The translations under genes were made by a program, and so were the position numbers. Below, one piece after another: positions 1 to 10,363 of a stretch of DNA of 64,000 nucleotides (position 1 is the stretch's first letter; every line of letters starts with the position of its first letter). The DNA lies in NCBI RefSeq assembly GCF_024763615.1, contig NC_077224.1, positions 22,537,078 to 22,601,077 of the forward strand, read 5' to 3'. The DNA is from Phlebotomus papatasi. Its lineage: Eukaryota > Arthropoda > Insecta > Diptera > Psychodidae. The notes beneath the pieces are model-generated. The model was not told the DNA's origin, did not search any database, and worked only from the letters and a program-made list of their open reading frames with translations.

Positions 1-1190
1 CGAGTAAAATCGGCAGGTAGAGCAATGATTTGACGGGAAATTGTAAATTTTCAGAAGGGTATCGTTAATTTCCCAAAGACTGACAATCCTTTATGACGCG
101 GGTCTCGATAATTATTAAGTCATACACCAATACCTATAAAATGGACCTAGTCCCATCTCTGGCGAAGGGTTTGACCAGCTCACATACATTTCTGCCCATT
201 GTCCTTTATTAAGATATTACTATATTTATTAAATACGTGTTTAATTCCAAATAATTTAATATACTTGAGTGTAATAGTGATATTACACTCAGCTAAACCA
301 AAAAGAAGTTATAAAATAAATAGGATCAGGCAAATAATCACTCAGCAAGATCTCTGAAGAATTTCCGCGGAAGGAGATAAAACGCTCGCGGATGTTTTGA
401 AGATGAATTTCTGAAGCTTTATAAAATGCCATGGTGTCAGGGTGTGACATGGAGTAGTTTATGGGCCTGACCCCGGAGGCGGAAGTGAGTGAATGTGTGC
501 CTGGTGAGAGAGGGTGGTAGGGGGTGAGTCTGGGAAGAATGTCAACCATGCCACATCCCTCCTGAACATGCAATAATATCTCTGGCGCGTCGTGGCTTTG
601 TAATTTATGACTCAAACTTGGTCTCGACATGCAATTTTCGCGGGAAGAGACTCCCGGTGCTTGAATCTCGGGGATGTGCTTCTCTTTTTTTCTCGCCAAA
701 ATCCTCCTCCCTCACGTCATCGTGTGCAATTTCATTTTGGGGAGGATGACTGCTAGTGCAGGGGGGTGATCCTGGTGGCAGCTGAGATTTATTGTGTTGC
801 CATTTGGGGCTTTCCGAAGAGGGGTTTGCTGAGGGTGGTAGACCAACACCAGTGGCTTGTATTAAAATCTCATAAATGCAGGAAGGGATTTAACCTCAAG
901 TTTACCCTTGGAACTTCGAAATGGATCAGAAATTCCACGTCAAATTGAATGAGATTCATTCATGAGGTCTTCATAGTTAGAGAAACAATTTATTCAAGGA
1001 GATAATTTGCTGAGAAAACAGTGCAGAATTTTAATTTAGGGTCACTCCTATATGTAAAAATTATTACTAGTTCAGGGTAACTACTGTTACAGGGCTATAA
1101 GTCGTTGAGAAAATAGAAAATAAATTTCAAGACTTCATACAAAAAAATAGCAAGAGTTTAGTAGGTACGAAAATCAAATAGAATTAAGAG
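1..1190. other. Unique island, no recognised gene
   Basis: No repeat, inverted repeat or recognised domain is visible here, and base composition is less AT-extreme than the neighbouring repeats, especially between about 400 and 900. A 136-codon open frame lies on the minus strand at 289-699. It begins with a lysine-rich stretch and has no signal peptide, membrane segment or motif that I recognise, and its codon use does not look selected. I treat it as a chance frame or at best a hypothetical exon. The stretch is best read as unique intronic or intergenic DNA that may hold regulatory sequence. Confidence 0.5.
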
Positions 1191-1192
1191 TA

Positions 1193-1380
1193 GGGTACAA
1201 TGAGATAATTCTAAACAGAATATAATTTTCAATTTTGAGATTTCCTCACATGTTTTTCAGATGCATAAAAGTAAAAGATCATGAAGAAGTGGTGCTCTTT
1301 TTCCTCTTTCTCCATTTGAAACAGTGAAGAAATCTCAAAATTCAAATTTAGGTCTTGTTCAAAATTACTCTATTTTACCC
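1193..1380. mobile_element. 188-bp hairpin MITE with TA duplication
   Basis: The left end GGGTACAATGAGATAATT is matched in inverted orientation by AATTACTCTATTTTACCC at the right end, and TA lies outside both (1191-1192 and 1381-1382). Inside, TTTTGAGATTTC and GAAATCTCAAAA form a second inverted pair, so most of the element can fold back on itself. TA duplication and GGG-type ends fit a non-autonomous Tc1/mariner-type MITE. No coding sequence. Confidence 0.65.
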
Positions 1381-1452
1381 TAAAATCTATGAACACTCAA
1401 AGATTTACCTACAGGATACTGTGGAAAAGACACCAATAAATAATTTATTCCT

Positions 1453-1887
1453 AATGGCTGCAACTTTTTGGTCAGTAAAAAATAAAATTTGGTCAGTAAA
1501 AAATTAAATTTGGTCGGTAAAAAGTCAAATTTGGTCAATAAAAACTCAAATACGGTCAGTAAAAAATAAAATACGGTCAGTAAAAAATAAAATATGGTCA
1601 GTAAAAAATAGAGAATCTGGTCAGTAAAAAATCAAATTTTATCAGCGTATATTTTGGTAAAAAAAACTCAAATTTGGTCAGTAACAAAATTAAATTGATC
1701 AGTATAAAATAAAATTTGGTCAGTAAAAAATCAAATTCGGTCGGAGAAAAGTTAAACTTGATCGGTAAAAAAATCAAATTTGGTCAGTGAAAAATCAAAA
1801 TTGATCAGTAAAAAATGAAATTTGATCGGTAAAATATAAAAAACGGTCAGTAAAAAATAAAGATCCTGGTCAGTAAAAAATCAAATT
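1453..1887 (+). repeat. Minisatellite, left arm of a foldback structure
   Basis: About twenty units of roughly 20 bp run head to tail, with a consensus close to GGTCAGTAAAAAATCAAATT. Units vary by substitution and small indels. The same unit recurs in inverted orientation at 2150-2503 and 2771-2812, so the two arrays form the arms of a large foldback structure around a spacer of about 260 bp. The spacer itself carries a duplicated word (TTCTGTGCTT near 1888 and 1938). Confidence 0.8.
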
Positions 1888-2149
1888 TTCTGTGCTTCGG
1901 GAAGTTATCTGTATCGCCTGTTGAGGCAAAGGGAAATTTTCTGTGCTTTGGAAAGTTATCAGTAGTACCTGTTTAATTTTTGTACAAAATTTAGGAAAGA
2001 CGAAATATGAAATACAAAATGATAAAATACGAAATGTTCTAAAATACGAAGTTTCCGCAATACGAAATGTGCAATACTTTTTATCCGGTTATGCAAAGGT
2101 TTAACTTTTATTGATTTCCTTTTAGTTTTTTAATGACTAAATTATTATT

Positions 2150-2812
2150 CGCTGATCATATTTAATTTTCCACTGATGAAATTCAACATTTTACTGATTT
2201 GAAAAAAATTTACTGACCAAATTCGACTTTTCTCCGACCGAATTTGATTTTTTACTGACAAAATTTTTATTTTATATTGACCAAATTTTATTTATTACTG
2301 ACCAAATTTTATTTTTTACTGACCAAATTTTATTTTTACTAACCAAATTTGATTTTTTACCGACTAAATTTAATTTTTTACTGATTTTTGAAAAGTTTTT
2401 TACTGACCATATTTAATTTTTTACTGACCATATTTTTTTCTAATGACCGAATTTGATTTTTTACTGACCAATATTTTATTTTTTACTGACCATTTTTAAT
2501 TTTTTATGGCTACGGCACATCTTTTAGATCAGGAAAATTTCATAAAGTCGAAATTCGGTTCCCCTTCTTTCTCACATGTTTTGCATATGTCTATCTCATT
2601 CTCTCGCACTCTTCTTCTTCTCTTAAGCATCACTCCAAATTCGATTTAGCTCAATAGAATTTGGTATGCGAAAGAATGAGATAGTCATATGCAAAACATA
2701 TGAGAAAGAAGAGGATCCGAATTTCGACTTCATAAAATTTTCCTGATCTAAAAGGTGTGCCCCGAAGCCATTACTGACCAATTTGATTTTTTTACTGATC
2801 AGAAAGATTTTG
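2150..2812 (-). repeat. Minisatellite, inverted right arm of the foldback
   Basis: Units such as TTTTACTGACCAAATTTGAT are the reverse complement of the array at 1453-1887. The array is interrupted at 2507-2770 by a hairpin MITE and resumes at 2771 with two more units. Long inverted arms made of subterminal tandem repeats resemble the architecture of Foldback-type transposons, but no flanking target duplication was identified for the whole structure. Confidence 0.75.
2507..2770. mobile_element. 264-bp hairpin MITE with TTA duplication
   Basis: The left end TGGCTACGGCACATCTTTTA and the right end (reverse complement TGGCTTCGGGGCACACCTTT) start inverted arms of about 105 bp that match nearly base for base, including the shared TTTGCATATG block. 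The element sits inside a minisatellite unit, and removing it with one copy of the 3-bp TTA duplication (2504-2506, 2771-2773) restores a normal unit. A 3-bp TWA duplication is typical of PIF/Harbinger-type elements, which is my inferred class. A weaker match to its right end lies near 52488-52515. Confidence 0.75.
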
Positions 2813-3071
2813 CCATTCCTAATAAGTAAAAAGTAGAAAACAATTACTTAAATATTACGAATTTAATCAGGTGTTTCACGGAAAATTCGTTTTATAAGAT
2901 AGTTCTGAGCTAATATGCAGTGCATTCTTGTGAAAATTAATTAGTAAAAATTATTGAATATCTTTTAAAAAAAAAAATTTTTCAAGCAACAATATTGTGA
3001 TGATCCGAGGAACACTGTCGATTGCTAGTGTTCTTCTCTTATTTTAAAAATTTGTGTCATTTTGATAAATA

Positions 3072-4081
3072 GGGGAAGAGCTCATATTTTTGGCCGATTT
3101 AAAAATTTGGACTATTTGACATTGAAATAAATTGAATAAAATTATGGATTTTTATTCCAATATTTTCATGAATAATGAATTCTATCTAAATATTTGTTTT
3201 TTTTTTGGAAGATTTTAATACTAAATTCGTTAAGTTTTGAATATAATTAGAGTTAAAATTGCGTTGTTGAAAAATCAGTGTGAGCAAATGCTTACGAGAA
3301 TTATGACAGAACTTCGTGTTAACAATTTTCCTCCTTTTTTGAGTGATATTATTAAATATTAATTGAATATTGTGTTGATTCACGTTAAATGGTGATATGT
3401 ACATTTGACCTGAAGTGAGATTTGCCTTGTGGATTACATTTTTCGTGTGAAAAATGGACAATTATTTTCTCAGATATTCACGTGTATTTCTTATTTTGGA
3501 CAAGTGTTTTTTTTTCTCTAAATTTCGTGGAGGTTTAGCTTTTGAGATGGCCAGGTTCCATAAATGCCTGGAGAAACGAAGGAGCATCATCTCTGCGTAC
3601 GAAATGTAGTGAGAAAAGCCTTAAAAGGCTCTCGGAAAGGCCAGTAATGCGCGAATTCGCGCTTATTTGGAGTATCGAAGTTAAGTTACTTTAATGAATG
3701 ATACAGAAAGTTTCCAGGTTTCTTGCAACATTCCACGGTTCCCTTGCATAAACAGGAAGAGGACTTGGTGAGATTGGTTCCTGAAATAGAAAACAATGGG
3801 CTGGGCATGCTATTGAGGCGGATTAGCTGTCCAAAATTCCAACCAAGGTGTCCAAATTTACAACCAAGGTGTCCAAAACTTAAGTCAAATTCAGCTCTAC
3901 ATATCAATTTATTTTCAAACGTTAAGACTAATTTTAGTAAAAATAAATACGATAAACAGTTTCCCAAGTTTCTAAACAACTCTTTTGAAAAGAGAGTAAC
4001 AAAAAAAATCAATAACTATTGAAAATATCGCACTTCAAACTTGGAACACTGATGCTTGTCCAAAATTATGAGCCCTTTCCC
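3072..4081. mobile_element. 1.0-kb TIR element with TA duplication
   Basis: Left end GGGGAAGAGCTCATATTTTT and right end (reverse complement GGGAAAGGGCTCATAATTTT) are inverted partners, flanked by TA at 3070-3071 and 4082-4083. The interior holds three near-identical copies of CCAAGGTGTCCAAA (about 3830-3880). Overlapping open frames on both strands around 3686-4022 show no known domain and are treated as chance. Probably a non-autonomous mariner-type element. Confidence 0.6.
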
Positions 4082-4083
4082 TA

Positions 4084-5251
4084 ACTAGTTTTTTGTAACT
4101 CCGAATGAGGGATGTATAAAAAGTTTATCATTAGAGTTTTGTAACTAAAATATTATTGAAAATAATTTTAAAAAATATATTGGAAAAACTACACACCGTT
4201 AGTAATTATTTAATTATTTTTTTACATTTTATGTACTAAAAAGAACAATATTTTTAGTACAAGTTCTAAAAGTTACAAAATAATTTACTTTTCCAACTTC
4301 TGTACTTCAAAAAAAAAAAAACAAAAAAAAACTATTCCTATATCGTGAAAATCTCATTTCAACATAAGCCACCACCTTTCGGATGTTGTCGAGTTCTAAA
4401 TTTTCACTGCCGTCTGTTTACATCGTTTTTCCTCACTATTGTGAAAAGTTGCACTGAAATTTTCCCTTTTGCAATGGTCTACAAGGAAATTTATTAACAC
4501 TCAGAAGACATGCCGTAAATTGCATCCCTCCCAGATGGATTTACTATGTTTTATATAGCAATGCATTTTGGAGAAAAGCACACAAGTGGAAATTGAGGCT
4601 CGCTGGGCTGACTTTTCCCACAAATTTCTCGCAAAGAACGGACGAGATGGTGCAGAAATATGCGATGGCTTCATGATTTACTGCCTGTGTACAAATAATT
4701 CACTCACTCGGGCACATTTCACCAAGAATTATGAAGCTGCACAACACTCTTGGACATTTTGCGACTGATGAGGCGCCAAGAGACGCTCCAAAAAGTCCCT
4801 TGGCAGCTTTTGACCATTCCTCTGCGATGTGAAGAAAAGTGCTTTCGACACGAAAACTAACCACTGCTATTCAAGCACGTCATTTTCTAACCACTATTGA
4901 AGATTTTAAATGGTTCTTTGAACCTCTACCCTGCGCTTAAATATAAAGACTAATAGTTTTAGAAAAGTCGCATTAGAATATTAGTTCTTCTAATAGAAAA
5001 ATATCCTGACACATACAAAAATATTAGAGTAAAACGTATTCAAATTAATGAGAAAGTCTTTGTAAAAGTTAATACATTTTTTTGTAGTTAAAGCAACTGT
5101 CCCTAACTTCGCACAGGTTGAACATAATGTTCAATCAATGTTCTGAATTTGAATAGTCATTTTTAATGAAAATTGAAATTTTTAATTACTTCCTCTTATA
5201 ATAGGGTTTTTTTGAACCTTCGAAATTTGTTTCCCTTAAAATAATTCTTAA
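4084..5251. other. AT-rich stretch with no recognised feature
   Basis: It contains a poly-A run near 4307-4330 and a moderately complex block around 4380-4880. No inverted repeat pair, coding domain or RNA gene was recognised. Short open frames (for example 4568-4768) lack any motif. Confidence 0.4.
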
Positions 5252-5389
5252 TAGGGTGAGTGTGCCAAATTTCGGCATAGTTGCATGCAAGCGCCTAAGT
5301 CTCAAGTTTGAAATGTAATATTTTTAATTCAAATTGATTTTTTTTGTTAATTGTTTAAAGGAGTGTTGCTTGGAATCTTGTAGACAGTC

Positions 5390-5696
5390 AAACACGGTAT
5401 TGACCTTTGGCTCCTTTCTCCTTTTAATTTCCTAAGCCGACGTTTCGGAGGGGTTTTTCTCCTTCTTTAGGTCTACAATTTGCAATTTTTTACAAAACAT
5501 TAAGAATACACAATGAATTAAACAATAACTAAAATGATCGCGAGACTTACATAGAAATTTTGGGGAAAAAATTGTCACAAAAATCGTTACACTGAGCACA
5601 ATTTGGACTTTGCACGAGAGACAATTTCTCCAACAAAAGGTCAATACCGTGTTTCACTGTCCCTCATACTCAGTTTACTGGCCGAAAACTATCTAG
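5390..5696 (-). mobile_element. Penelope/retrozyme-like insertion, 13-bp duplication
   Basis: The insertion is flanked by an exact 13-bp direct repeat, CTTGTAGACAGTC, at 5377-5389 and 5697-5709. The related family A copy at 29398 has a single TTGTAGACAGT there, so that copy shows the empty site. A 19-bp inverted repeat (AAACACGGTATTGACCTTT) brackets most of it. On the minus strand a compact block at about 5430-5476 has the order CUAAAGA, GGAG, CUCC, GAAACGUC. That resembles a decayed hammerhead core with a minimal helix III, as described in Penelope-like elements. A 70-codon minus-strand frame (5432-5644) runs over this block and may be chance. The long target duplication argues for retrotransposition. 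The class assignment is inference. Confidence 0.5.
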
Positions 5697-5946
5697 CTTG
5701 TAGACAGTCGTTCGTCTTTATTTTCTCTAAAATCATTCTCAATACATTTTAAAATGAATAAAAATGTAGACATAGTGATGGTGGTCTATTCCGGCCACCT
5801 TCATTCTCATAGTTTCTTGCCCTTCCGGAATTCTTCCAATGCTTTTTCCACATCATTATTTTCATAGAAGCGATGGTTTTTTTCTCTGAACATTGCAAAA
5901 CTCAGAAATTTAAGAAAAAAAAGCCATAAAATAAATAAGAAATTTA

Positions 5947-6854
5947 GGAAAGCAAAAGATGTTGCCGGAATAGGCAACACTACCTCACCGGAGAGACGCT
6001 CACAAAGTATATACTTTTTTACGCGAAATTCAGGATTCAGCTGGGAAATTTCACCCGAAATTTAAAGATTGATTCACTATTAACATAAACAGAAACAATC
6101 TTTAATGAAAACTAATCAATTTTCATGAAAAACATTGAAGGAAAACCCTCTGCACTTCACCACAAATCACAAGACTGCTAGAAACACAATCGATCTGTCA
6201 TTTTTTGTAACGGCGTTATCACACTTGCACATTAAAATTTTAATGTGATTCCTGTAAATCACATGGACGCTTGTGAGCGTCCAAATATGTTATTTGTGTC
6301 ATTGAATCACTTAATATTTTGGGGTTTTTCTATTTATTGATAAAGAAGTGGACTTGGTCTGCAAAAATAAGTTTAAATTTACCTAAAGCATAAATATTTT
6401 TCACATTAAAAAATTAAAGAAAAAATCACATTAATTTTTCGCATTAATGGTATAAATCAATTTATATCAAATTTTGCGGGCCAAGTCTACCTTTTTATCT
6501 ACAAATAGATCAAATTTTGAATATAAAATGATTCAAACACACAAATTACACATTTGGACTCACACCAGCGACAATTAATGTGAATCATATTAATATTTTA
6601 ATGTGCAAATGTGATAACACAGTACGACTCTTTCCACACTGAGTTTTGACAACGCAATTTAAATTCAAATTATACCTAAAATTTAACGGTCTTTGTGTTA
6701 ATACATCCTAAAATGAATAAATATTTAAAACCAAAATGAAGTCTCTGACTATTCGAAGATAACATACATAATTTTAATTAATTTATTTGCATGGTCGAAA
6801 TTACACTCAAAGTGGCTGAAATTAGAAGCTGGCCGAAATTTGGCACACTTTCCC
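5947..6854. mobile_element. Family A2 MITE nested in family A
   Basis: Flanked by TA at 5945-5946 and 6855-6856. The right end (reverse complement GGGAAAGTGTGCCAAATTTC) matches the left end of the complete copy at 39219-39704. Subtracting the nested 413-bp element and its TA leaves about 493 bp, close to the 486 bp of the 39219 copy. The left end begins GGAAAGCAAAAGATGTTGCC. Non-coding. Confidence 0.8.
6210..6622. mobile_element. Family C MITE (GTTATCACAC ends), TA duplication
   Basis: Inverted ends carry GTTATCACACTTGCACATTA on the left and the equivalent TAATATTTTAATGTGCAAAT...GTGATAAC on the right, with TA at 6208-6209 and 6623-6624. The A2 copy at 39219-39704 shows the unoccupied site (TTTTTTGTAAGACACTTTCC) where this element sits here. 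A second copy lies at 54085-54458. No coding sequence; likely mariner-type. Confidence 0.88.
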
Positions 6855-6955
6855 TAATTTCTAGAGTATGCTAAAACTAAAAATTCATGAAAATTTGAGG
6901 AACAAAGAATGTGGCCGGAATTGCAAGCTGGCCGTAATTTGACACACTTACCCTA

Positions 6956-8098
6956 TAACAAAATAATAAAGTACTGAATAATGGAAAAAATAATGAACCA
7001 CTAAGCATATAGTATTCAATTTTATTATTTTATGAGCTTTGAAATTCCTTATCAAGGGTGTTACCTGCTAGAAGTTTCTCGAGGCTTTACGTGTTTGTAC
7101 ATAAACTCAATTTCAGTGAAAAAATCACACTTACCATAAGCTTCTTAGGATTACCACTGGCTTCTTTTCTTTAAAAAAATTATATCTATTGAGTCCTATA
7201 ATTGTTTTGTATTTTGGAGTTGTATCAAGCAATGCAGATTACTTTGCTATATATTTATAGCACATTCAGTATTATATCAATAGAATCCACATTTACAGAG
7301 ACAAGCAATTAGGTGAGCCTCTAAAAGGACATGGAGTATTTCGCCACAAAAACCCCAAATATTCGCCGGGTGTGTGAAAGTGGGAGCTCCCCCAATAGCT
7401 TGGGTATGAGCCGAGACATTCCGTATAATTTCCCAATTAACGAGCATGTTTAACATGGAATCCCATTACATGCAGGAGAGTATCCACTAATGTGCCATTG
7501 TCAGTGAGTGTGCCCTCAATCGAATTGATTTTATCATTTCACTTTGTCGTCCGGACAGGGTTTCCGAGATGCGAAGGGTTGGAGAGCACTCCCCATCAGA
7601 CCACACATAATGGCATCCTATATTGGTGCTTGTGTCGTCCTCTGTGGCACACATATGGGCACCCTGGATGCAATAAAGGCATCGTTTGTGCTATATGACC
7701 GAATCTGCTGTCGCGATGTTCCAATAAATCGCTTTGGATCGTTTCGCAGATGTCAGATGGAAACGACCCTGCCTTTCCGCACTGAATGCACAGAAATCCC
7801 ATCCTCTCCCCAGGGGGTCACCCACACTGTCTCTGTCTTCGACACCACAATCGTTATTGTTTTCGGGTTGGAGGACACTTCATACAAATGTGACGCTAGC
7901 AAAATTGTTCCATCTTCCTTCTCTTGTTTCTCTCCTGTTTCGGACAATTTCTAGGGGTCAGTCCAAGAAAAGCTATTTCAACTAAGGGCGATTGAGAAAG
8001 CTCAACTGATATTTTATTTAAAATAAATTGAGTAAAGAAATTGACAATTAGAAAAATTATCTTCTTATAAAAGGTTTTTCTTTTCAAATAGAAGTATA
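6956..8098. other. Unique island with a 136-codon open frame
   Basis: From about 7300 to 7960 the sequence is clearly richer in G+C than its surroundings and free of repeats. The longest open frame is on the plus strand at 7544-7954 (136 codons). It is cysteine-rich with a mildly hydrophobic N-terminal third, but I recognise no domain, and overlapping frames exist on both strands, as expected for GC-richer DNA. Candidate conserved non-coding block or unrecognised exon. Confidence 0.4.
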
Positions 8099-8100
8099 TA

Positions 8101-8396
8101 CAGTGTGACCTCGATAGAGTCAACCCCCTTTGACTCAAATAGGTCGCACTTGAATAATTGTAAAAGTAATTTTGCATTTTTTTATATACAATTATTTTTC
8201 AAGCTTGCACAAACTGAATATGCAATGAAAGAATCATATCTACAATAAGCTCATACAGCAGGGGTATGCGGGAACCGTTTGAAATCGAATAAACGTCAAA
8301 CTAAGTTTGTTCAGGTATCGTTTTGACCATTGACGTACAAGTTTCATTTGACGTTTGTTTGGTTTCAAACAAACGTCAAACTGAGAGAGTCTACTG
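8101..8396. mobile_element. 296-bp pogo/Tigger-type MITE
   Basis: The left end CAGTGTGACCTCGATAGAGT pairs with the right end (reverse complement CAGTAGACTCTCTCAGTTTG), flanked by TA at 8099-8100 and 8397-8398. Ends of the form CAGT...CTCG are typical of pogo/Tigger elements. An internal inverted pair built on AAACGTCAAACT lies in the right half. Non-coding. Confidence 0.7.
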
Positions 8397-8431
8397 TAAG
8401 TAGATTAATAACTTCGCACGAAACGCCACTA

Positions 8432-8649
8432 GGGTAAAGCGCGCTACCTTCGGACGATTTATGCTTCGAACATTTCATTTTTTTTTCAATGTGTTATAAA
8501 TGAATTTGGCCCATTATAGTATTTTATTTTTGAAGCTAGTCCAATGACTTAAATTTCCCGAAAAGAACCATATGCCAAATCGATTAGGAATACAGAAAAA
8601 AAATGAATTGTCCGAAGCTTGAGTCATTCAAAGGTAGAATGCGTTCCCC
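8432..8649. mobile_element. Family M MITE, complete uninterrupted copy
   Basis: Ends GGGTAAAGCGCGCTACCTTC and reverse-complement right end GGGGAACGCATTCTACCTTT are inverted partners with TA at 8430-8431 and 8650-8651. Other family members are at 24177-25145 and 41239-42349, each split by another element. This copy provides the empty-site comparison for the Stowaway-type element at 41318-42220. Confidence 0.75.
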
Positions 8650-8651
8650 TA

Positions 8652-9956
8652 AATTTACATTTTCCTCTAGAGGAAAATTTTTTTTGGCATATTTGGAGAA
8701 TCAATGCGGTTTGCATGGTAGTCAGAAAAATCACTGAATTTGAACATCATTTTTGTGTGCGTAACATCAAAGCCTTCCCCTATAAGAGTAAAATCACTAG
8801 AAGTAAATTTCACAAGATATCACTGAAGTGTCGAACCCATGTTTCTAAAACAAAATATATTTATCAGTTGCACTTAATATTCATTAACAAATTATTTAAT
8901 TTATGACTTCGAAAACCATTCAAAAATTAATTTATTTAATTAGTTTTATAGAACTATATTTTGTATAAACAATATCTTTTTTTATTCTTTACTGTACTGT
9001 ACAATTCTATACAGAAAGTATATTTTTCTTTAGTCATTCATCATCATTAAGCTTGAAATATTTGCGTACAATGTTAAAAACAGAACTCTAATATCAATCG
9101 ATTTTCCATTTTGGCAGAGATGAATGGTTCTTGCTTCTCATTTAATTTTCCTTAAAAGAAACATTGGAAAATGAAAAGATTTTTTTCTTAAGCTCCGATT
9201 ATGTGAAAAAGAGTGGAAACAATTTTATTGAGACACTTTTACTGTTTTGCTAACATAAATGTTCATTTTCTTTCCTTATGTCGGATTCGTATTTTTTTTC
9301 ATTTCTTCTCCACCCAAGAGAGTCATCCTCCTTAAGCGCTAACTTGCACGAAACTTGTCAGATTTTTCCTCTTAAAATTTACGGTAGTTTGAAAGAATCG
9401 TAAATATGTCGCTTTACGCGCTTTAATAGTCTCCATTTGAGATTTATGTAGTCCAATCTGTTTGGAAAATCGGACAAGCTTGAATTATGTGAAATGGCCA
9501 CAGTGTTTTTTTTTCCTCTAATGCGAGGACTTAATGCGAATTTTGGTGCTTTGGCTATTTGTGGTGAGAAATTAATTTTTGCAAATAGAATATCTCGAAG
9601 AAATAATTTGTTATTGAAAGTTTTTTTGTTCTTGGATAAAATGTGTAGATGTGGCACTTATTTCCGTGCGATGATCATGATTTTCTTTCGGTGCTAAGTC
9701 ATAAATAACTTAGAACCATAAAACAACCAAGATCTCACCACAATTCATCCCCCTTTTTCAGCATAACTACACATCCCTCTGCATTGAAACATTTCATGCA
9801 AGTGACTTGACTATATGTAGGAAGAGTTGGATTTGATCTAGATAAGATTAAGATTTAGAGTTTCTATTTCTGGTATATTTTTATGACTTTTATTGAAAAG
9901 TTCTTTACTTCTAAAGCAAAGAAAGAAATTATGATTTCATTTGTCTACAACTTCTT
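8652..9956. other. AT-rich stretch, nothing recognised
   Basis: No inverted-repeat pair, tandem repeat or coding domain could be assigned. Open frames at 8619-8906 and 9379-9697 are short and overlapping, without motifs. A slightly more complex segment is at about 9700-9840. Confidence 0.35.
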
Positions 9957-9962
9957 TTTTAA

Positions 9963-10124
9963 CCCTTTAAGGACGAGAAGCTTTCCGCTGTGCGAAATTC
10001 AATGAAATCAAATATCCCTCGATATTTTAGCCTGAATAAGAGATTTATGGTTAAAAAGAAATTTTCCCATCCCTAGGAGTTCTGGAAAACTATGGGTCAT
10101 ATATGACCTAATCGTCCATAAAGG
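9963..10124. mobile_element. Family E piggyBac-type MITE, short copy
   Basis: The left end CCCTTTAAGGACGAG follows a TTAA (9959-9962). The right end TCGTCCATAAAGG is its inverted partner, followed by TAAA, a decayed TTAA. A subterminal palindrome close to GGGTCATATATGACCC precedes the right end and recurs in the copy at 12998-13383. Confidence 0.65.
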
Positions 10125-10363
10125 TAAAAAAGCACAAAATTTTCTAGACGACTAGTTTACTCGTTTGCTCTATTATTTTTGAAAGACAAATAACTTGAAT
10201 ATATTTGTAATAATAAAAAAAAATTAGAGTACGAGTAAAAATTAAAACGATCAAAAATTAATTTTAAAAAATCTCATTAAATTTTTGGTCTCAAAGAACC
10301 TTGAAGAGTGGTACACAAAAACAATCATTTTATGAAAAAAATGTATTATTGTTTACTTCATTT

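Larger units (their letters stand above)
5254..6953. mobile_element. Family A MITE, split by nested insertions
   Basis: The ends GGGTGAGTGTGCCAAATTTC (left) and the reverse complement of the right end, GGGTAAGTGTGTCAAATTAC, are inverted partners flanked by TA (5252-5253, 6954-6955). Related copies lie at 29398-29788 and 35504-37493, with fragments elsewhere. Subterminal GGCCGGAATT-type words recur. After removing the nested elements (5390-5709 with one duplication copy, and 5947-6856), about 470 bp remain, comparable to the 391-bp copy at 29398. No coding sequence belongs to it. Confidence 0.85.

Noticed and set aside
289..699. 136-codon minus-strand open frame as a gene
   Set aside because: No domain, signal or splice support, and it lies in GC-richer DNA where long chance frames are expected.
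1453..1887. CRISPR-like array
   Set aside because: Units are contiguous and diverged with no unique spacers, and the DNA is clearly eukaryotic.
3686..4022. Overlapping 108- and 99-codon frames
   Set aside because: They lie inside a TIR element, mirror each other on opposite strands and contain a short tandem repeat.
7544..7954. 136-codon plus-strand open frame as a gene
   Set aside because: Four other frames of 64-83 codons overlap it on both strands, and no family resemblance is visible.
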